From Caldifarciminota bacterium SM23_42 (lineage in GTDB: Bacteria; Hydrothermota; Tepidihabitantia; SM23-42): 64,000 nt of DNA. The position numbers were made by a program, and so were the translations under genes. The stretch spans positions 1 to 64,000 of the forward strand of contig LJUJ01000016.1 of the NCBI GenBank assembly GCA_001303785.1, read 5' to 3'. The notes beneath the pieces were generated by a model. That model was not told where the DNA came from and searched no databases. It worked only from the letters and a program-made list of their open reading frames with translations. This document shows, in pieces, positions 16,691 through 26,362 of the stretch; the first letter of the stretch is position 1; every line of letters begins with the position of its first letter.

Positions 16691-16971
16691 AGGATTTTCT
16701 TAAGCAAGCGCAGAAGTTGCAGGCGCAATTGTTGGAGCAACTGCGCGCCATTCGGGTCGAAGGCAGCGCTGGTGGTGGAATGGTGAGAATAGATATGGAT
16801 GGCGAACAGAACGTCCATGCCGTCAAGATTGAACCTCAGGTTCTTGAAGAGAAGGATGTCGCGATGCTCGAGGATCTCATCGTTGCTGCGTTCCACGATG
16901 CGCGCAAGAAAATCCTTGAAAAAACGCAGGAGAGCGTGAAGTCAATTACAGGACTGCCGCTTCCGTTTTAG
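16687..16971 (+). CDS. ybaB: YbaB/EbfC nucleoid-associated protein
   Basis: A 94-residue protein that starts KDFLKQAQKLQAQLLEQL, then GGMVRIDMDGEQNVHAVKIEP, and ends in a helix rich in acidic residues. This is the YbaB/EbfC pattern, a dimeric DNA-binding protein with tweezer-like shape. The start codon overlaps the dnaX stop (ATGA). The dnaX-ybaB-recR order common in bacteria is broken here, since recR does not follow. Confidence 0.93.
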   Translation: MKDFLKQAQKLQAQLLEQLRAIRVEGSAGGGMVRIDMDGEQNVHAVKIEPQVLEEKDVAMLEDLIVAAFHDARKKILEKTQESVKSITGLPLPF

Positions 16972-17018
16972 TATTGGCCGTCGGGTCTGATCTCCCAGAA
17001 TAATAACTGCCCCAGAAA

Positions 17019-19631
17019 TTACTTTACAAGTAATATCTTGTCGATAACCGTTTTTCCATTCATGCTCGCTCGGTAAAAATAGGTGCCAGGGGCGAGCTCG
17101 CGATTCTTATCATCATAGAAATCCCATTCGAATTCATGCCTGCCGCGTTCCAGTATCGCGTCAACTAGCTGTTTCACCCTTTGCCCCAACACATTATAGA
17201 AATCGATCCTAACCCGCATTTTCGTGTGCAGTGTAGCTGAAAGCCTGAGATTACCGGTGGTTGGATTTGGAAAGAAGTTGATTGTGTTAGCGATGCCGGT
17301 AGGAGCTCTGTGTTCCTCTATGGTGCTGGGAATACCAAAGAAATCAAGTACTTTCTCGATCAGATTGACTTTCGTGCTCGGAAAGGTACCGTCGACGAGC
17401 CCCCCGAGCTCAAAGGAGGAGCCGATTGTCCTATATGCACCTGCATCATGCACGATGGTTCGGTTGAAGCCGCCGTTGACGAACAACGCGTAGGCTGGCG
17501 ATATAGGAGCGATGCGGTCCATATAGCTGTTTTCACCATCATAGGAAAACGACATGCCTTCGGTGAATGTACCCGTGATGCCGTCGATGGTGCCCGACAT
17601 CGTACCGCCATCATCGACTTGGTCGATGCCAAAATGGCTACGGTAAATGTCACCAGCCGGGTCATAGCACCAAGCATCAGCTCCCTCCATATAGCACTTG
17701 CCACCAGCATCAAGATAATCGACTAGCGTATTTGCCTGCGTTACATCTAGTTGGTGGTTGTTCGGCCAAACGCCTAGACACACGATCATGTATTCGTATG
17801 AGTTGAAATCTGGGAAGGTCGTGGAATATTCGTAGTCAATACCGAGACTGTCGAGGTAGGCGATAAGAGGTATGCTTGTGATCGGTGTCACATCCGGTTC
17901 CCAGATACCGATGGCAATCACGTCGACAATTACGAATAGATAGTTGCCTGAAGGAGGCGCATAGGAGGTGTTGTAGTTTACTGACGCATCGACTGCCTTG
18001 ATTCGGTAAGTGATAGTATCACCAACATTGACCGTACCACCGAAGTTGGCGCCGTAGGTATCGCCACCGGTGTTTGGCATCGGTATCGGTGTCTGGGGTA
18101 CACCGTTTATGCCATATTCGAGAATGACCGAATCAACCCCGGAGTCATCTGTCACTACGGCTGATACATATGCTGGCCAGCTGTTGATTGTTTGGTTGCC
18201 CAAAGGTGCGTGAGTAATCTCCGGGGGTGTGATATCGAAGCCGACGTAGAAGGAGTATATCTGCGGTGGTACGTGCTTCGGCGATGTGCGCTTGATTCCG
18301 TCGTTGTTCTGAGTTGAAATGTAATAGTGCACTGTATCACCGTTGGATTGTGGGGGGATGTAGCCGGCATAGACACCCGGTGTGTCGACAACGGGTGTGA
18401 AGGGAACGGTGGTGTAATTGCTGCTGTCTATCTTGTAGTGTATCAGTGTCGAATCGAGCATCAAGTCAGCGGATGTTGTTATTCGAGCCCGCACGCGATA
18501 AGCATTCACGGTATCTTCCGTATCGGTCAGAGGATAATGCTGAATGTGCGTGTATTTCGAGCTCGGCACCTGTATGGTGATGCAGTGTATTGCGCCTCCA
18601 GAGCCAGCCATGGCGGCGCAGTTTATACCGACGATCTCATGGTCGGGTAATAGCTGCTGGTAGATGAATAATGCGGTGTCATCCTCGGGTTCGTTCCAGA
18701 GGGGTACTAGTACCTTGTTGTTCACAAATAACGAGTTGAGATATGATGGTGGTGCACTCGAGGTAGACCATGGCATCGGGATGCGGGCGACCCGATACGG
18801 GTAGCCTTCGCGATTCTTACAGTTGCTGATCGAATCGGCATTTTGGTTCAGTAACGCATGGTTTTGGTGTCCTGGTGCATATTCGCCCACCAATATGAGA
18901 GTGTCATTCAATGCCTTGGTCCAGAGATCGATGTGTCCAGTATATTCGATGTTGATGCGAGGTACGACAATGAATTGCTCCAATCCACTGTAGGCAAGCA
19001 TCAACGACTCGATCTGAGCCGAAGTGTACGATGGGTTTTCTTGGTGTATTAATGTGCTGGCAAAACCGGTTCCGAGACCATCGACCATGAAGTTACCTCC
19101 GGCATGTTCTAGAGGTGAACCATATACCGGCATCATCCAAGACTGACCGATACGCCAGGGAATTGTGTCGTCAAGCGGACGAGGGCGATTGTAGATGAAG
19201 TCGACGATCCCTTCTGCATTGTCTTCTTTGCGCATGAACCACGGCCCGTAATCACGAATCCATATTGAATTCCTGGGCCACACATAGAAACTGATCGAGT
19301 CCAGAGGAACCCCCTGGGACTGCAGATAACTGGTGATAGAGCTCTGCTCTCCGGCGCTGCCTACGATGATATATACCTGTGAGACCTCCCCTGCTTCTTG
19401 CACTATTTGACGGTAGATACTAGTGTACAACCCGTAAATCCAGGTAATGAAAACACCTCTGAGTTCTTCAAATTCCCCGGGTGTTTCGACCCATCCTCCG
19501 GGTGGGGTGGTGATTACGTGGCCCTTACCGATTTCATCGACCCTGAGACTCTCTTCTGGAGTCATCCACTTAGGTAGAAATGTTTCATCGGTTTGGGTAA
19601 AAAGCAATGCTAAACAGATCAGGAAATTCAT
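17019..19631 (-). CDS. Secreted PPAD-like deiminase with C-terminal sorting domain
   Basis: An 870-residue protein. Order: signal peptide (MNFLICLALLFTQT), agmatine/peptidyl-arginine deiminase catalytic domain (to about residue 360), Ig-like segments (about 370-565), a GATase-1-like domain (about 575-765), and a C-terminal sorting domain (FFPNPTTGNLRL ... FYRASMNGKTVIDKILLVK). Catalytic residues are visible: Asp in SIWIRDYGPW, His and Asp in GHIDLW, and Cys in GGAIHCITI. This resembles Porphyromonas PPAD, a type IX secretion cargo that converts peptidyl arginine to citrulline. The substrate here could equally be agmatine. The start at 19631 has GGAG upstream. No clear promoter is visible. Confidence 0.85.
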   Translation of the reverse strand: MNFLICLALLFTQTDETFLPKWMTPEESLRVDEIGKGHVITTPPGGWVETPGEFEELRGVFITWIYGLYTSIYRQIVQEAGEVSQVYIIVGSAGEQSSITSYLQSQGVPLDSISFYVWPRNSIWIRDYGPWFMRKEDNAEGIVDFIYNRPRPLDDTIPWRIGQSWMMPVYGSPLEHAGGNFMVDGLGTGFASTLIHQENPSYTSAQIESLMLAYSGLEQFIVVPRINIEYTGHIDLWTKALNDTLILVGEYAPGHQNHALLNQNADSISNCKNREGYPYRVARIPMPWSTSSAPPSYLNSLFVNNKVLVPLWNEPEDDTALFIYQQLLPDHEIVGINCAAMAGSGGAIHCITIQVPSSKYTHIQHYPLTDTEDTVNAYRVRARITTSADLMLDSTLIHYKIDSSNYTTVPFTPVVDTPGVYAGYIPPQSNGDTVHYYISTQNNDGIKRTSPKHVPPQIYSFYVGFDITPPEITHAPLGNQTINSWPAYVSAVVTDDSGVDSVILEYGINGVPQTPIPMPNTGGDTYGANFGGTVNVGDTITYRIKAVDASVNYNTSYAPPSGNYLFVIVDVIAIGIWEPDVTPITSIPLIAYLDSLGIDYEYSTTFPDFNSYEYMIVCLGVWPNNHQLDVTQANTLVDYLDAGGKCYMEGADAWCYDPAGDIYRSHFGIDQVDDGGTMSGTIDGITGTFTEGMSFSYDGENSYMDRIAPISPAYALFVNGGFNRTIVHDAGAYRTIGSSFELGGLVDGTFPSTKVNLIEKVLDFFGIPSTIEEHRAPTGIANTINFFPNPTTGNLRLSATLHTKMRVRIDFYNVLGQRVKQLVDAILERGRHEFEWDFYDDKNRELAPGTYFYRASMNGKTVIDKILLVK

Positions 19632-19700
19632 GCACACTCCAAGGAACCCCGCCGTGGGTCAGCAGCAATACGCCGAGTGCAGCAGAGCGTATTAGCGATA

Positions 19701-21047
19701 CTACCTGCGATGCTCGGCGAGTTTATCAAAAAATATTTTCCGTATTTCCTCAAGCCTTGCTTCAGTTTTGGCCTCGAATCTTAGCACGAGTACGGGTTGG
19801 GTGTTGGAAGGTCTTATCAATCCCCAGCCATCGTCAAAGTCAACGCGCACGCCGTCAATGTCGATGACACGATATGATTTCTTGAAAAATGACTTCAGCT
19901 CCTCAACGATTTGGAACTTTGCCTCATCAGTGGTATCAATTCGAATCTCTGGTGTTGAGTAGTATTTTGGGACTCTCTTTGCCAGGGCGGAAAGTTTCTC
20001 ACCCCGACTCAGTATTTCAAACAGCCTTAGCGCAGCATAGATGGCATCATCATACCCGTAGTAGCGGTCAGCGAAGAAGATGTGACCGGACATTTCACCG
20101 GCCAACGGTGCTTCTTCTTCCTTCATCTTCGCCTTGATTAGCGAATGGCCAGTTTTGTACATCAATGGTATACCACCCAGTTCCTCAATTCTCTCGATGA
20201 GTCCTTTCGAACACTTGACTTCGAAGATAATTTTTGCCCCAGGCATCCGGGCCAGCAATTCTTCGGCATATATGGCCAGAAGTACATCACCCCATATGAT
20301 TTGACCGTTCTCGTCGAGGGCTCCGATACGATCACCGTCACCATCAAACCCGATTCCGCATGAGAAATCGCCGGATTTTACGGTATTGATTAACTCCTTG
20401 ATATGATCGGGTACGACTGGGTCTGGGAGATGGTTGGGGAACGTTCCGTCTGGCTCTTTGTACAACATGAGATAATCCAATCCCAGTTTTTTCAAAATTT
20501 GTTCAAACACCGGCCCACACGTGCCGTTCCCCGTATCAACCGCGACCTTCAAATCTTTTTTTATCTCAAGCGAATGCGTAACGTAATTCACGTAGTCAGC
20601 CAGGAGATCCTTTTTCTGGCAAACTCCTTGCCCAGATTCAAACTTACCTTCTTCAATGCGCTTTCTCAAGTGTTGGATTTCATTTCCATATATAGTGCTC
20701 TTGTTGCGTGCCACCTTGAAGCCGTTGAATTCTTTAGGATTGTGGCTGGCAGTTATCATGATTCCATTTTCGATCTTGTAGTGAAAAAGTGCAAAATAAA
20801 GCACCGGTGTGGGCACCATGCCGATATCTATGACATTACACCCTGTTTCGTTGAGTCCTTTGATCAACGTCTTTGCGATGCGTGGTGAGGAAATGCGCAT
20901 ATCCTGTCCAACAAATAGATCTTTCTGCCCATGTGCACGATAGTAGCTGCCTACACCTCGGGCAAAGAGATAGACATCATCATCATTAAGGTCATCTTGC
21001 GCAAGGCCGCGGATGTCGTATTCGCGAAATATTGATGGGTTAATCAT
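19701..21047 (-). CDS. Phosphomannomutase/phosphoglucomutase
   Basis: A 448-residue alpha-D-phosphohexomutase. Motifs: FREYDIRG at the N terminus, the phospho-serine loop ITASHNPKEFNG, metal loop GFDGDGDRIG, sugar-binding loop GEMSGHIFF, and the C-terminal phosphate-binding RPSNTQPVLVLRFEA. It interconverts hexose 1- and 6-phosphates for envelope sugar synthesis. Sequence alone does not separate mannose from glucose preference; the ManB/AlgC-type dual activity is likely. It overlaps the upstream aminotransferase gene by four bases. Confidence 0.93.
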   Translation of the reverse strand: MINPSIFREYDIRGLAQDDLNDDDVYLFARGVGSYYRAHGQKDLFVGQDMRISSPRIAKTLIKGLNETGCNVIDIGMVPTPVLYFALFHYKIENGIMITASHNPKEFNGFKVARNKSTIYGNEIQHLRKRIEEGKFESGQGVCQKKDLLADYVNYVTHSLEIKKDLKVAVDTGNGTCGPVFEQILKKLGLDYLMLYKEPDGTFPNHLPDPVVPDHIKELINTVKSGDFSCGIGFDGDGDRIGALDENGQIIWGDVLLAIYAEELLARMPGAKIIFEVKCSKGLIERIEELGGIPLMYKTGHSLIKAKMKEEEAPLAGEMSGHIFFADRYYGYDDAIYAALRLFEILSRGEKLSALAKRVPKYYSTPEIRIDTTDEAKFQIVEELKSFFKKSYRVIDIDGVRVDFDDGWGLIRPSNTQPVLVLRFEAKTEARLEEIRKIFFDKLAEHRR

Positions 21048-22450
21048 GACAACTGCTCCTCAACATCGGTGATGACTTCGTCTAGTATTTTTAATGCAGC
21101 ATCGGCATCCTCTTTGGTAATCATCAAAGGTGGTGACATGCGTAACGAACTGATACCGGCTCCATAAAGAATCAACCCACGCTTGAAGCATTCGCCGGTT
21201 ATGACTTCTTTTATGTTTTTACCTTCGCGCGTGACCCGGGGGGCGAAAAATTCTTTGGTCTTCCTGTCCTTTACTATTTCCACTCCTAGCATCAATCCAA
21301 GGCCCCGTACCTCGCCGATGATCTTGTGACGTGACATCATTTCGACCAAACGCTGTTTCAGCATATCCCCAATATGTGCGGCGTTATCGATCAACTCACG
21401 CTCGATGATTCTTAACGACGCTGAGGCGGCAGCACAAATGACAGGATTGCCACCAAAGGTCGAGCCATGAGAACCGGGCACCCAGGCTCTTGAGTCCACT
21501 TCAGGATCCATGAGTGCTGCCTTGCCGATTGTGGCGCTCATGGGTAAGCCCGAGGCGATGGCTTTAGCGGTTAGTATAATATCCGGAGCGATGTCGACAT
21601 GATCGCAGGCAAACCAGCGGCCGGTTCTTCCGAGTCCACACTGAATTTCATCAAAGATAAGGGTAATCTCGTGCTCGTCGGCGATCTTTCTCAGAGCCGG
21701 CAGGAATTCCTTGGGTGGGACTATGTAACCGCCCTCGCCCTGGATCGGTTCGACCATGATCAGACTTACATCTTCGGGGTCGATGAGCCGTTCGAATATC
21801 ACGTCGGTCAGGTAGGATAAGCAGTGTATTAACGGTACACCCTTGTAATCATGCTTGATGCAATCCGGGTACGTTTGCCCGAAAACACATCGGTAGCAGT
21901 ATGGGTATGGCACGTGATAGGCCTCGGGAATGAGGCTTGAGAAGTGCGCCCGCTGTACGCGCTTACTGCCGGACATGGTCATTCCGGCAAACGTGCGTCC
22001 GTGAAAAGCCCCAAGAAAGCTTATCATCCTTGGGCGCCGCGTGAAATAACGGGCAATCTTGAGCGAAGCCTCTACTGCTTCGGCACCTGAGCTGCCAAAG
22101 TATACGCGTTTTTCAAAATCCCCGGGAGTTATTTGCACAAGCTTTTCGGCCAATTCGATTTGGGGTGTGTAGTAAAAGTCGCTACCCGAGATGTGAATCA
22201 ATTTTTGGGCTTGGTCGTTGATCGTATCTATTACTTCCGGATGACAATGTCCGGTGCCAACTACTGCAAATCCAGCCCCGAAGTCCAAGAAATCTTTGCC
22301 ATCAACGTCGGTGACCCGTGCACCTTTGGCATGGTCTACGACCAGAGGAATCTCGTCGGTTCGGGTATGCGCACCAAACATGACTTTCTTGTCACGTTCG
22401 ACGATTTCCTTTGCTCGCTTACTAATCTTTGGTGATTTGTATTCGATCAT
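21044..22450 (-). CDS. Class III aminotransferase (PLP-dependent)
   Basis: A 468-residue enzyme of the ornithine/4-aminobutyrate aminotransferase group. Visible features are FLDFGAGFAVVGTGHCHPEV, FGSSGAEAVEASLKIAR (phosphate-binding), SFLGAFHGRTFAGM, LIFDEIQCGLGRTGRWFA, and the PLP lysine in ILTAKAIASGLP. A short Cys-containing insertion (YPYCYRCVFGQTYPDCIKHD) is shared with archaeal GabT-like enzymes. The exact amino donor is unresolved. Its neighbours (PPC protein upstream, phosphohexomutase downstream) give no pathway. Confidence 0.9.
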   Translation of the reverse strand: MIEYKSPKISKRAKEIVERDKKVMFGAHTRTDEIPLVVDHAKGARVTDVDGKDFLDFGAGFAVVGTGHCHPEVIDTINDQAQKLIHISGSDFYYTPQIELAEKLVQITPGDFEKRVYFGSSGAEAVEASLKIARYFTRRPRMISFLGAFHGRTFAGMTMSGSKRVQRAHFSSLIPEAYHVPYPYCYRCVFGQTYPDCIKHDYKGVPLIHCLSYLTDVIFERLIDPEDVSLIMVEPIQGEGGYIVPPKEFLPALRKIADEHEITLIFDEIQCGLGRTGRWFACDHVDIAPDIILTAKAIASGLPMSATIGKAALMDPEVDSRAWVPGSHGSTFGGNPVICAAASASLRIIERELIDNAAHIGDMLKQRLVEMMSRHKIIGEVRGLGLMLGVEIVKDRKTKEFFAPRVTREGKNIKEVITGECFKRGLILYGAGISSLRMSPPLMITKEDADAALKILDEVITDVEEQLS

Positions 22451-22492
22451 CTCTCAAATACTCCTTCTCAAATTCATCTCACTCACTCTTGA

Positions 22493-22912
22493 TCAAAGTT
22501 CAAGTAAATTTAAGCCTGTTGCTTCGTCCTCTTTGCGCACCAGCGGTTCGGTAAAGGGGAATAGAACGATTTCCAGTGTTGCCGGAACAACTCCCTTGAA
22601 GAGATGTCCGCCAAAAGCATTGAAACCAGCATCGGTGATGGTAACATGACAGTGAATCAGGATCTCGTCGTCTAACATTGAGACATTGCCGACAAAACTC
22701 GTGAATTCATATTCATCGTTAAATTTCTTTCTGACGTAAGAACGCTTGTGGGCATCGAAGTAGCCCAGTTCCAGTTCTTTGCCAACACCGAGTCCATAAA
22801 AGAAACCGCCTTTGATTCCTGCCTTCTGTATTGCATTTTGCAGCGCGGTGATGATTTCTTCATTTTTTTCTATGCGTATCACCGTATATGTGTCAAATCT
22901 CTTCAATTTCAT
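22493..22912 (-). CDS. PPC-domain (DUF296) protein
   Basis: A 139-residue protein of the PPC/DUF296 family. Features are the N-terminal strand YTVIRIEKNEEIITALQNA, GGFFYGLGVGKELELGYFD, and LIHCHVTITDAGFNAFGGHL with the conserved His pair that binds metal. The domain occurs as a stand-alone trimer in prokaryotes and in plant AT-hook proteins; its role in bacteria is unclear. The ATG at 22912 is preferred because GAGGAG lies upstream. It lies 61 bases after cluster B and 42 bases before the aminotransferase, so it may be read as part of a long minus-strand transcript. Confidence 0.88.
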   Translation of the reverse strand: MKLKRFDTYTVIRIEKNEEIITALQNAIQKAGIKGGFFYGLGVGKELELGYFDAHKRSYVRKKFNDEYEFTSFVGNVSMLDDEILIHCHVTITDAGFNAFGGHLFKGVVPATLEIVLFPFTEPLVRKEDEATGLNLLEL

Positions 22913-22973
22913 TTGCAACTCCTCAAGGCTGAGGTGGAAAACAAATGGCTAGAGCGTGCTCATTGCGCGGATG

Positions 22974-23594
22974 TCAGTCTATCAGACCCAACCACGGGCC
23001 AAGCAAAAACTGTACCCTGCCGATCAATAAGCTGACTCTCGCCATAACCGTGTACCCGAATGATGCACCAAACCCAATCATAATGAAAATAATGCCGAGT
23101 CTCGATGTGTGACCGAGAACACCTTTGTGTTCCTTTGAGAAGAAAAAGTAGATCAACGTGCATATGACACCGATAAGGATGAACAGGGACCAGACACCAC
23201 TGGTCGGATTTGAAAAGCTCGTCGGTGCTACCACGGTGCCTTCGAGTTGCCGCAGTACTTCGGCCTGAAAGTATGCCGGTATCGAAAGCCCGGCCCCCCA
23301 GCCAATCATGAAGCCAATGGGAATGCGCACGAGCCAGGAGATCTTGGGGATGAAGCGTGTGAAATACATGAGACCCAAGAGCAGCGGTACCACATAGATG
23401 AATTCACCAGCACCTAAAGGCTCGAACAGATTTGGCCTTAGAGAATTTTGCCAGTAGAACACGATGTAGTAACCGTTTGCCACACCGACAAATAGATGCT
23501 CGCCGAATTTATAGAAAGGATTGTCTTTATATAAGAATGAAAATATCATTAGGGTTAAGAATGCGCCTATCCAAATCCAAGGGTCGCTACTCAC
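22974..23594 (-). CDS. Polytopic membrane-module protein, 206 residues (cluster B)
   Basis: The protein has about six hydrophobic helices, beginning [29 protein letters not shown]. Conserved-looking segments are FGEHLFVGVANGYY and RIPIGFMIGWGAGLSIPAYFQA. The start is set at a GTG (23594) because AGGAGA lies six bases before it and it overlaps the stop of the upstream gene; longer in-frame starts would overlap that gene by 67 bases. It is the last gene of cluster B. A homolog may lie just beyond the left edge of the window after cluster A (prediction). Function unknown. Confidence 0.85.
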   Translation of the reverse strand: MSSDPWIWIGAFLTLMIFSFLYKDNPFYKFGEHLFVGVANGYYIVFYWQNSLRPNLFEPLGAGEFIYVVPLLLGLMYFTRFIPKISWLVRIPIGFMIGWGAGLSIPAYFQAEVLRQLEGTVVAPTSFSNPTSGVWSLFILIGVICTLIYFFFSKEHKGVLGHTSRLGIIFIMIGFGASFGYTVMARVSLLIGRVQFLLGPWLGLID

Positions 23595-24480
23595 GGATAT
23601 CTCCTGTTTTTCCTTTCTTGCCGCGGCGTGAGAAGAAGTAACCAACATTGCCAAGAATAATGAAGATCATTATTAGAATGTGTATCATCGATTGAGAATT
23701 CATCCCAGTTTCGGCAGTGCCCAGAGTGCGCGCGTAGCCGTGGTCAAACACCAGCTTCTCGTATTCAGCTGCACCTTTCATTCCCGACATCATTCCCGAC
23801 ATCTGTCCGGTTTGCAGAAAGGGGTAGTATTTGGGTGCCATGACCGCGGTCAGACCAGCACCGACGTTGACGCCATAGCGAGTTTGCGGGTAGCGTATCC
23901 AGTCCAAGGGGTAATCAGCCGAAGAAATAATGACCACGATGGCAACATTCTTGTAATTCCTCACTTTGTTCATCAGTGGGAAAGAATCAATGACATTTCC
24001 GAAATAATCACGAGGGTATACGCCAACAATTTCCTCGCCCATGTCTAATTGAGCGGCAATTCTGCCCGACTTCCAGCCCAAATACACATAATCAACGCCG
24101 TAGTCAAAAGAGTCATCGTTGATTGCTGCGAGGCTATCGAATTCCTGCGCAATTGATGTGATAGCATCAAGCGCAAGCCCTGGTGCCTGTGGATCATACG
24201 AGAGCCCGATGACCGGAATACCCCGAGAGAAGCAGTGCCGAAGCAGCGCCTTGGCCATTGGATGACATTCCGGTTGAGTTTGAGGCGTGTAGTCGAAAGA
24301 TATCATGACTGCTTTGTCGTTTGGTGGTATTGATTCAATAAAATCAAAGAGTCTTTTTGTTTGCGGCATGATATTCTGTGGAATTGTTACCTTAACGAAA
24401 AAGGGCAGGATGACAAGACTCGTAAGCAGCAAGTAGATTATGCGCCGGTCGATCTTTGTTATTCTCTCATACCACTTCAT
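23587..24480 (-). CDS. Membrane-module protein, two-helix type (cluster B)
   Basis: A 297-residue protein: short basic N terminus with IDRRIIYL, a membrane helix (about residues 13-31), a domain of about 230 residues, and a C-terminal helix followed by RRGKKGK. Positive charge at both ends puts the central domain outside the cytoplasm (inference). Conserved against the cluster A paralog: FDY[TE]PQT, a P-M-A/G pair, DYV[YF][24 protein letters not shown][YF]G[VL][NP]VGAG[LI]TAV, LQTGQ[MF]SG and MKG[AG]AEYE. The overlap with upstream and downstream genes (ATGA and GTGAGTAG) indicates coupled translation. Function unknown. Confidence 0.88.
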   Translation of the reverse strand: MKWYERITKIDRRIIYLLLTSLVILPFFVKVTIPQNIMPQTKRLFDFIESIPPNDKAVMISFDYTPQTQPECHPMAKALLRHCFSRGIPVIGLSYDPQAPGLALDAITSIAQEFDSLAAINDDSFDYGVDYVYLGWKSGRIAAQLDMGEEIVGVYPRDYFGNVIDSFPLMNKVRNYKNVAIVVIISSADYPLDWIRYPQTRYGVNVGAGLTAVMAPKYYPFLQTGQMSGMMSGMKGAAEYEKLVFDHGYARTLGTAETGMNSQSMIHILIMIFIILGNVGYFFSRRGKKGKTGDIRE

Positions 24481-25100
24481 TCTTTACCTCCTAGCCACGA
24501 TCGCTCGATGCCCAGGATTATTTTCAATGCGGTGGCAATGGATCCGAAGGCTACTCCTAAGAGAATGCCCCGTTGCGATGCCATGTTAGGTACCTGCATG
24601 ACCCATTCCGCAAAGGCAGGGAACCTTGGATGTATGTACTGGCCAAAGGGCATGAATCCTATCATCACAATGAACGCAGACACCAGTAGTAGCGTTGCTT
24701 CGAGACTCCGCGCGCGGAATGCACGGTAGGCTGCCGATGCCATGTAGTATGCAAGTAATGCAAACATGGTCGCTCCGAGGGGTGCCATTACGTTCAAATA
24801 GATCTTTTGGTATAGAGATTCGGGGTCAACACCCCAGACCAATCCAATTGCCGCCATGCCTGTCATGCCTGCCAAGGTGACGATGCTGTAAGGCCAGTCT
24901 TCTTTTCTCTTACTAATTTTGTATGTATGATGCCGGATCAAGTTTCCAATGGCCAAGACCAGCGCGAAAGCCGTCAGAACGATGACCCACCTGTATATTA
25001 CACTGCCGAATTCCAATGACACAGGATGGGGAATGAAGAATTGCACGATCATCACAATCCCCATGAGAAAACAGATTGCCAGTGGTAATTTACGCTTCAT
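24477..25100 (-). CDS. Polytopic membrane-module protein (cluster B)
   Basis: A 207-residue protein with about five or six helices, paralogous to the protein at 849-1514. Shared blocks are [34 protein letters not shown] and [20 protein letters not shown]. The C-terminal ERSWLGG is identical in both. It overlaps the FN3-DUF6754 gene upstream and the two-helix gene downstream by four bases each. The invariant Arg-rich YRAFRARS segment probably faces the cytoplasm (inference). Confidence 0.87.
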   Translation of the reverse strand: MKRKLPLAICFLMGIVMIVQFFIPHPVSLEFGSVIYRWVIVLTAFALVLAIGNLIRHHTYKISKRKEDWPYSIVTLAGMTGMAAIGLVWGVDPESLYQKIYLNVMAPLGATMFALLAYYMASAAYRAFRARSLEATLLLVSAFIVMIGFMPFGQYIHPRFPAFAEWVMQVPNMASQRGILLGVAFGSIATALKIILGIERSWLGGKE

Positions 25101-26185
25101 TGTATCCTCAACATTGGGAGCAAATCTAAACCAACAAATGAGAACAATGTGAAAAGGAGCAAGACGATGAGCGCGATGAATTTGCCATAATCTTGCGCTT
25201 TCAAGGAGCCGAGTAGAATTGGCTCACGGGAAAGATAAGCGCTCGCCGCATAGAGTTCTTCACCCATCAACGTATAATCACAGGCCGTCACAAAGAAAGG
25301 TAACTGTAAGACCGAATCAGTGCCCGCGATCTGGAAAGATCCAGCTTGGGCGCCGGTTTCGGCCATGATCAGTGATTCAGCCCAGAATCTGCCAATGAAG
25401 AAATTGGTGGCCGGTTTCTCACGCATCATAATTCCATTGATCGCACCAGCAAACCCGAATTGGGCTTCGGTTACGTAACGTACGTAATCTTCCTTGAATT
25501 TATCTGGTCTGCCTTCAGCGATGAATGCCTCCTTGACGACCTCTTTGGATACGGTGTACGTCACGGACCATCGATTTGGTACAATCAGCGGTGTGTCGTA
25601 GAGGGCGATTTTTTTCGCCACCTCGCCCAATATATTCATCGAGGCGATGGTCGCGGTCCAGTCAATATCGCCGAGTCCCGGTACATAGAGGATCGGTTTA
25701 CCCATCTCAGTGGCTCTACCCACTGCTTCTTCGACTGCGGCGAGACCAGCGATTTTTCTGATAAACAATCCCTTGCCAGACCTCGCCTTCACGACGAAAT
25801 AGGCTAACATCGTGGTAAAGGTAAGAATAGAAACGAGTACGTTAATGCGTCCCGTGTGAAATACCTGAGGAGAAGATATGCCTATGTTGCTAGGTTCAGA
25901 ACGGAACAGCTCGCCATTCTTTACCGCCGCTACTACATATTGATACTCCTTGCCGTCTTGAACTCCCTCATCTTCAAAAATGGAAACAGTACGTATTGTG
26001 GTGCCAATCTTCTCATAAATTGAGTCCGGCGATAACCTTCTGAAGATTGTATAACCATCAATCGATACATCGTCATCTGAGAGTCGCCATTTTAGCAAGA
26101 TCGTTGCGCCAGCATCATTTGGCTTGTCGGCTGCTGTGATGTCTGTGGGTGGGAGGATGCTCAAGAGCATCAACAGATAAACCAC
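25097..26185 (-). CDS. FN3-DUF6754 membrane protein (cluster B, second copy)
   Basis: A 362-residue protein with signal-like N terminus, FN3-like domain (about residues 20-105), membrane helix (about 114-132), DUF6754 domain and a C-terminal helix. Its DUF6754 part is very close to the tandem copy upstream, with [19 protein letters not shown] and [20 protein letters not shown]. The FN3 part diverges more, which suggests two proteins with the same cytoplasmic core and different outside faces (inference). The GTG start lies five bases after a TATAAT box, so its mRNA is probably leaderless. Confidence 0.88.
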   Translation of the reverse strand: MVYLLMLLSILPPTDITAADKPNDAGATILLKWRLSDDDVSIDGYTIFRRLSPDSIYEKIGTTIRTVSIFEDEGVQDGKEYQYVVAAVKNGELFRSEPSNIGISSPQVFHTGRINVLVSILTFTTMLAYFVVKARSGKGLFIRKIAGLAAVEEAVGRATEMGKPILYVPGLGDIDWTATIASMNILGEVAKKIALYDTPLIVPNRWSVTYTVSKEVVKEAFIAEGRPDKFKEDYVRYVTEAQFGFAGAINGIMMREKPATNFFIGRFWAESLIMAETGAQAGSFQIAGTDSVLQLPFFVTACDYTLMGEELYAASAYLSREPILLGSLKAQDYGKFIALIVLLLFTLFSFVGLDLLPMLRIQ

Positions 26186-26190
26186 CGCCT

Positions 26191-26218
26191 ATTATATGCA
26201 TAAAACCAAAGGTGTCAA
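26191..26218 (-). promoter_or_regulatory. Leaderless promoter inside cluster B
   Basis: Minus strand: TTGACA (26218-26213), 16-bp spacer, TATAAT (26196-26191), then five bases to the GTG at 26185. It would allow the last four genes to be expressed without the first FN3-DUF6754 gene. The rest of 26219-26362 holds nothing I can name. Confidence 0.82.
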
Positions 26219-26362
26219 CCGCACAAACCCCGCGTGGTTTGGGCTTTAGAGTATAGCAAAGGCTTCCTGCCTCGCTGTGCTAGCCTAGGGGTAGCTCTGC
26301 AAGGAAATCTTTTTAGCGATACAGTTTTTTCTTTAGGTTAAACACGCTACGGGCCAAGGATG

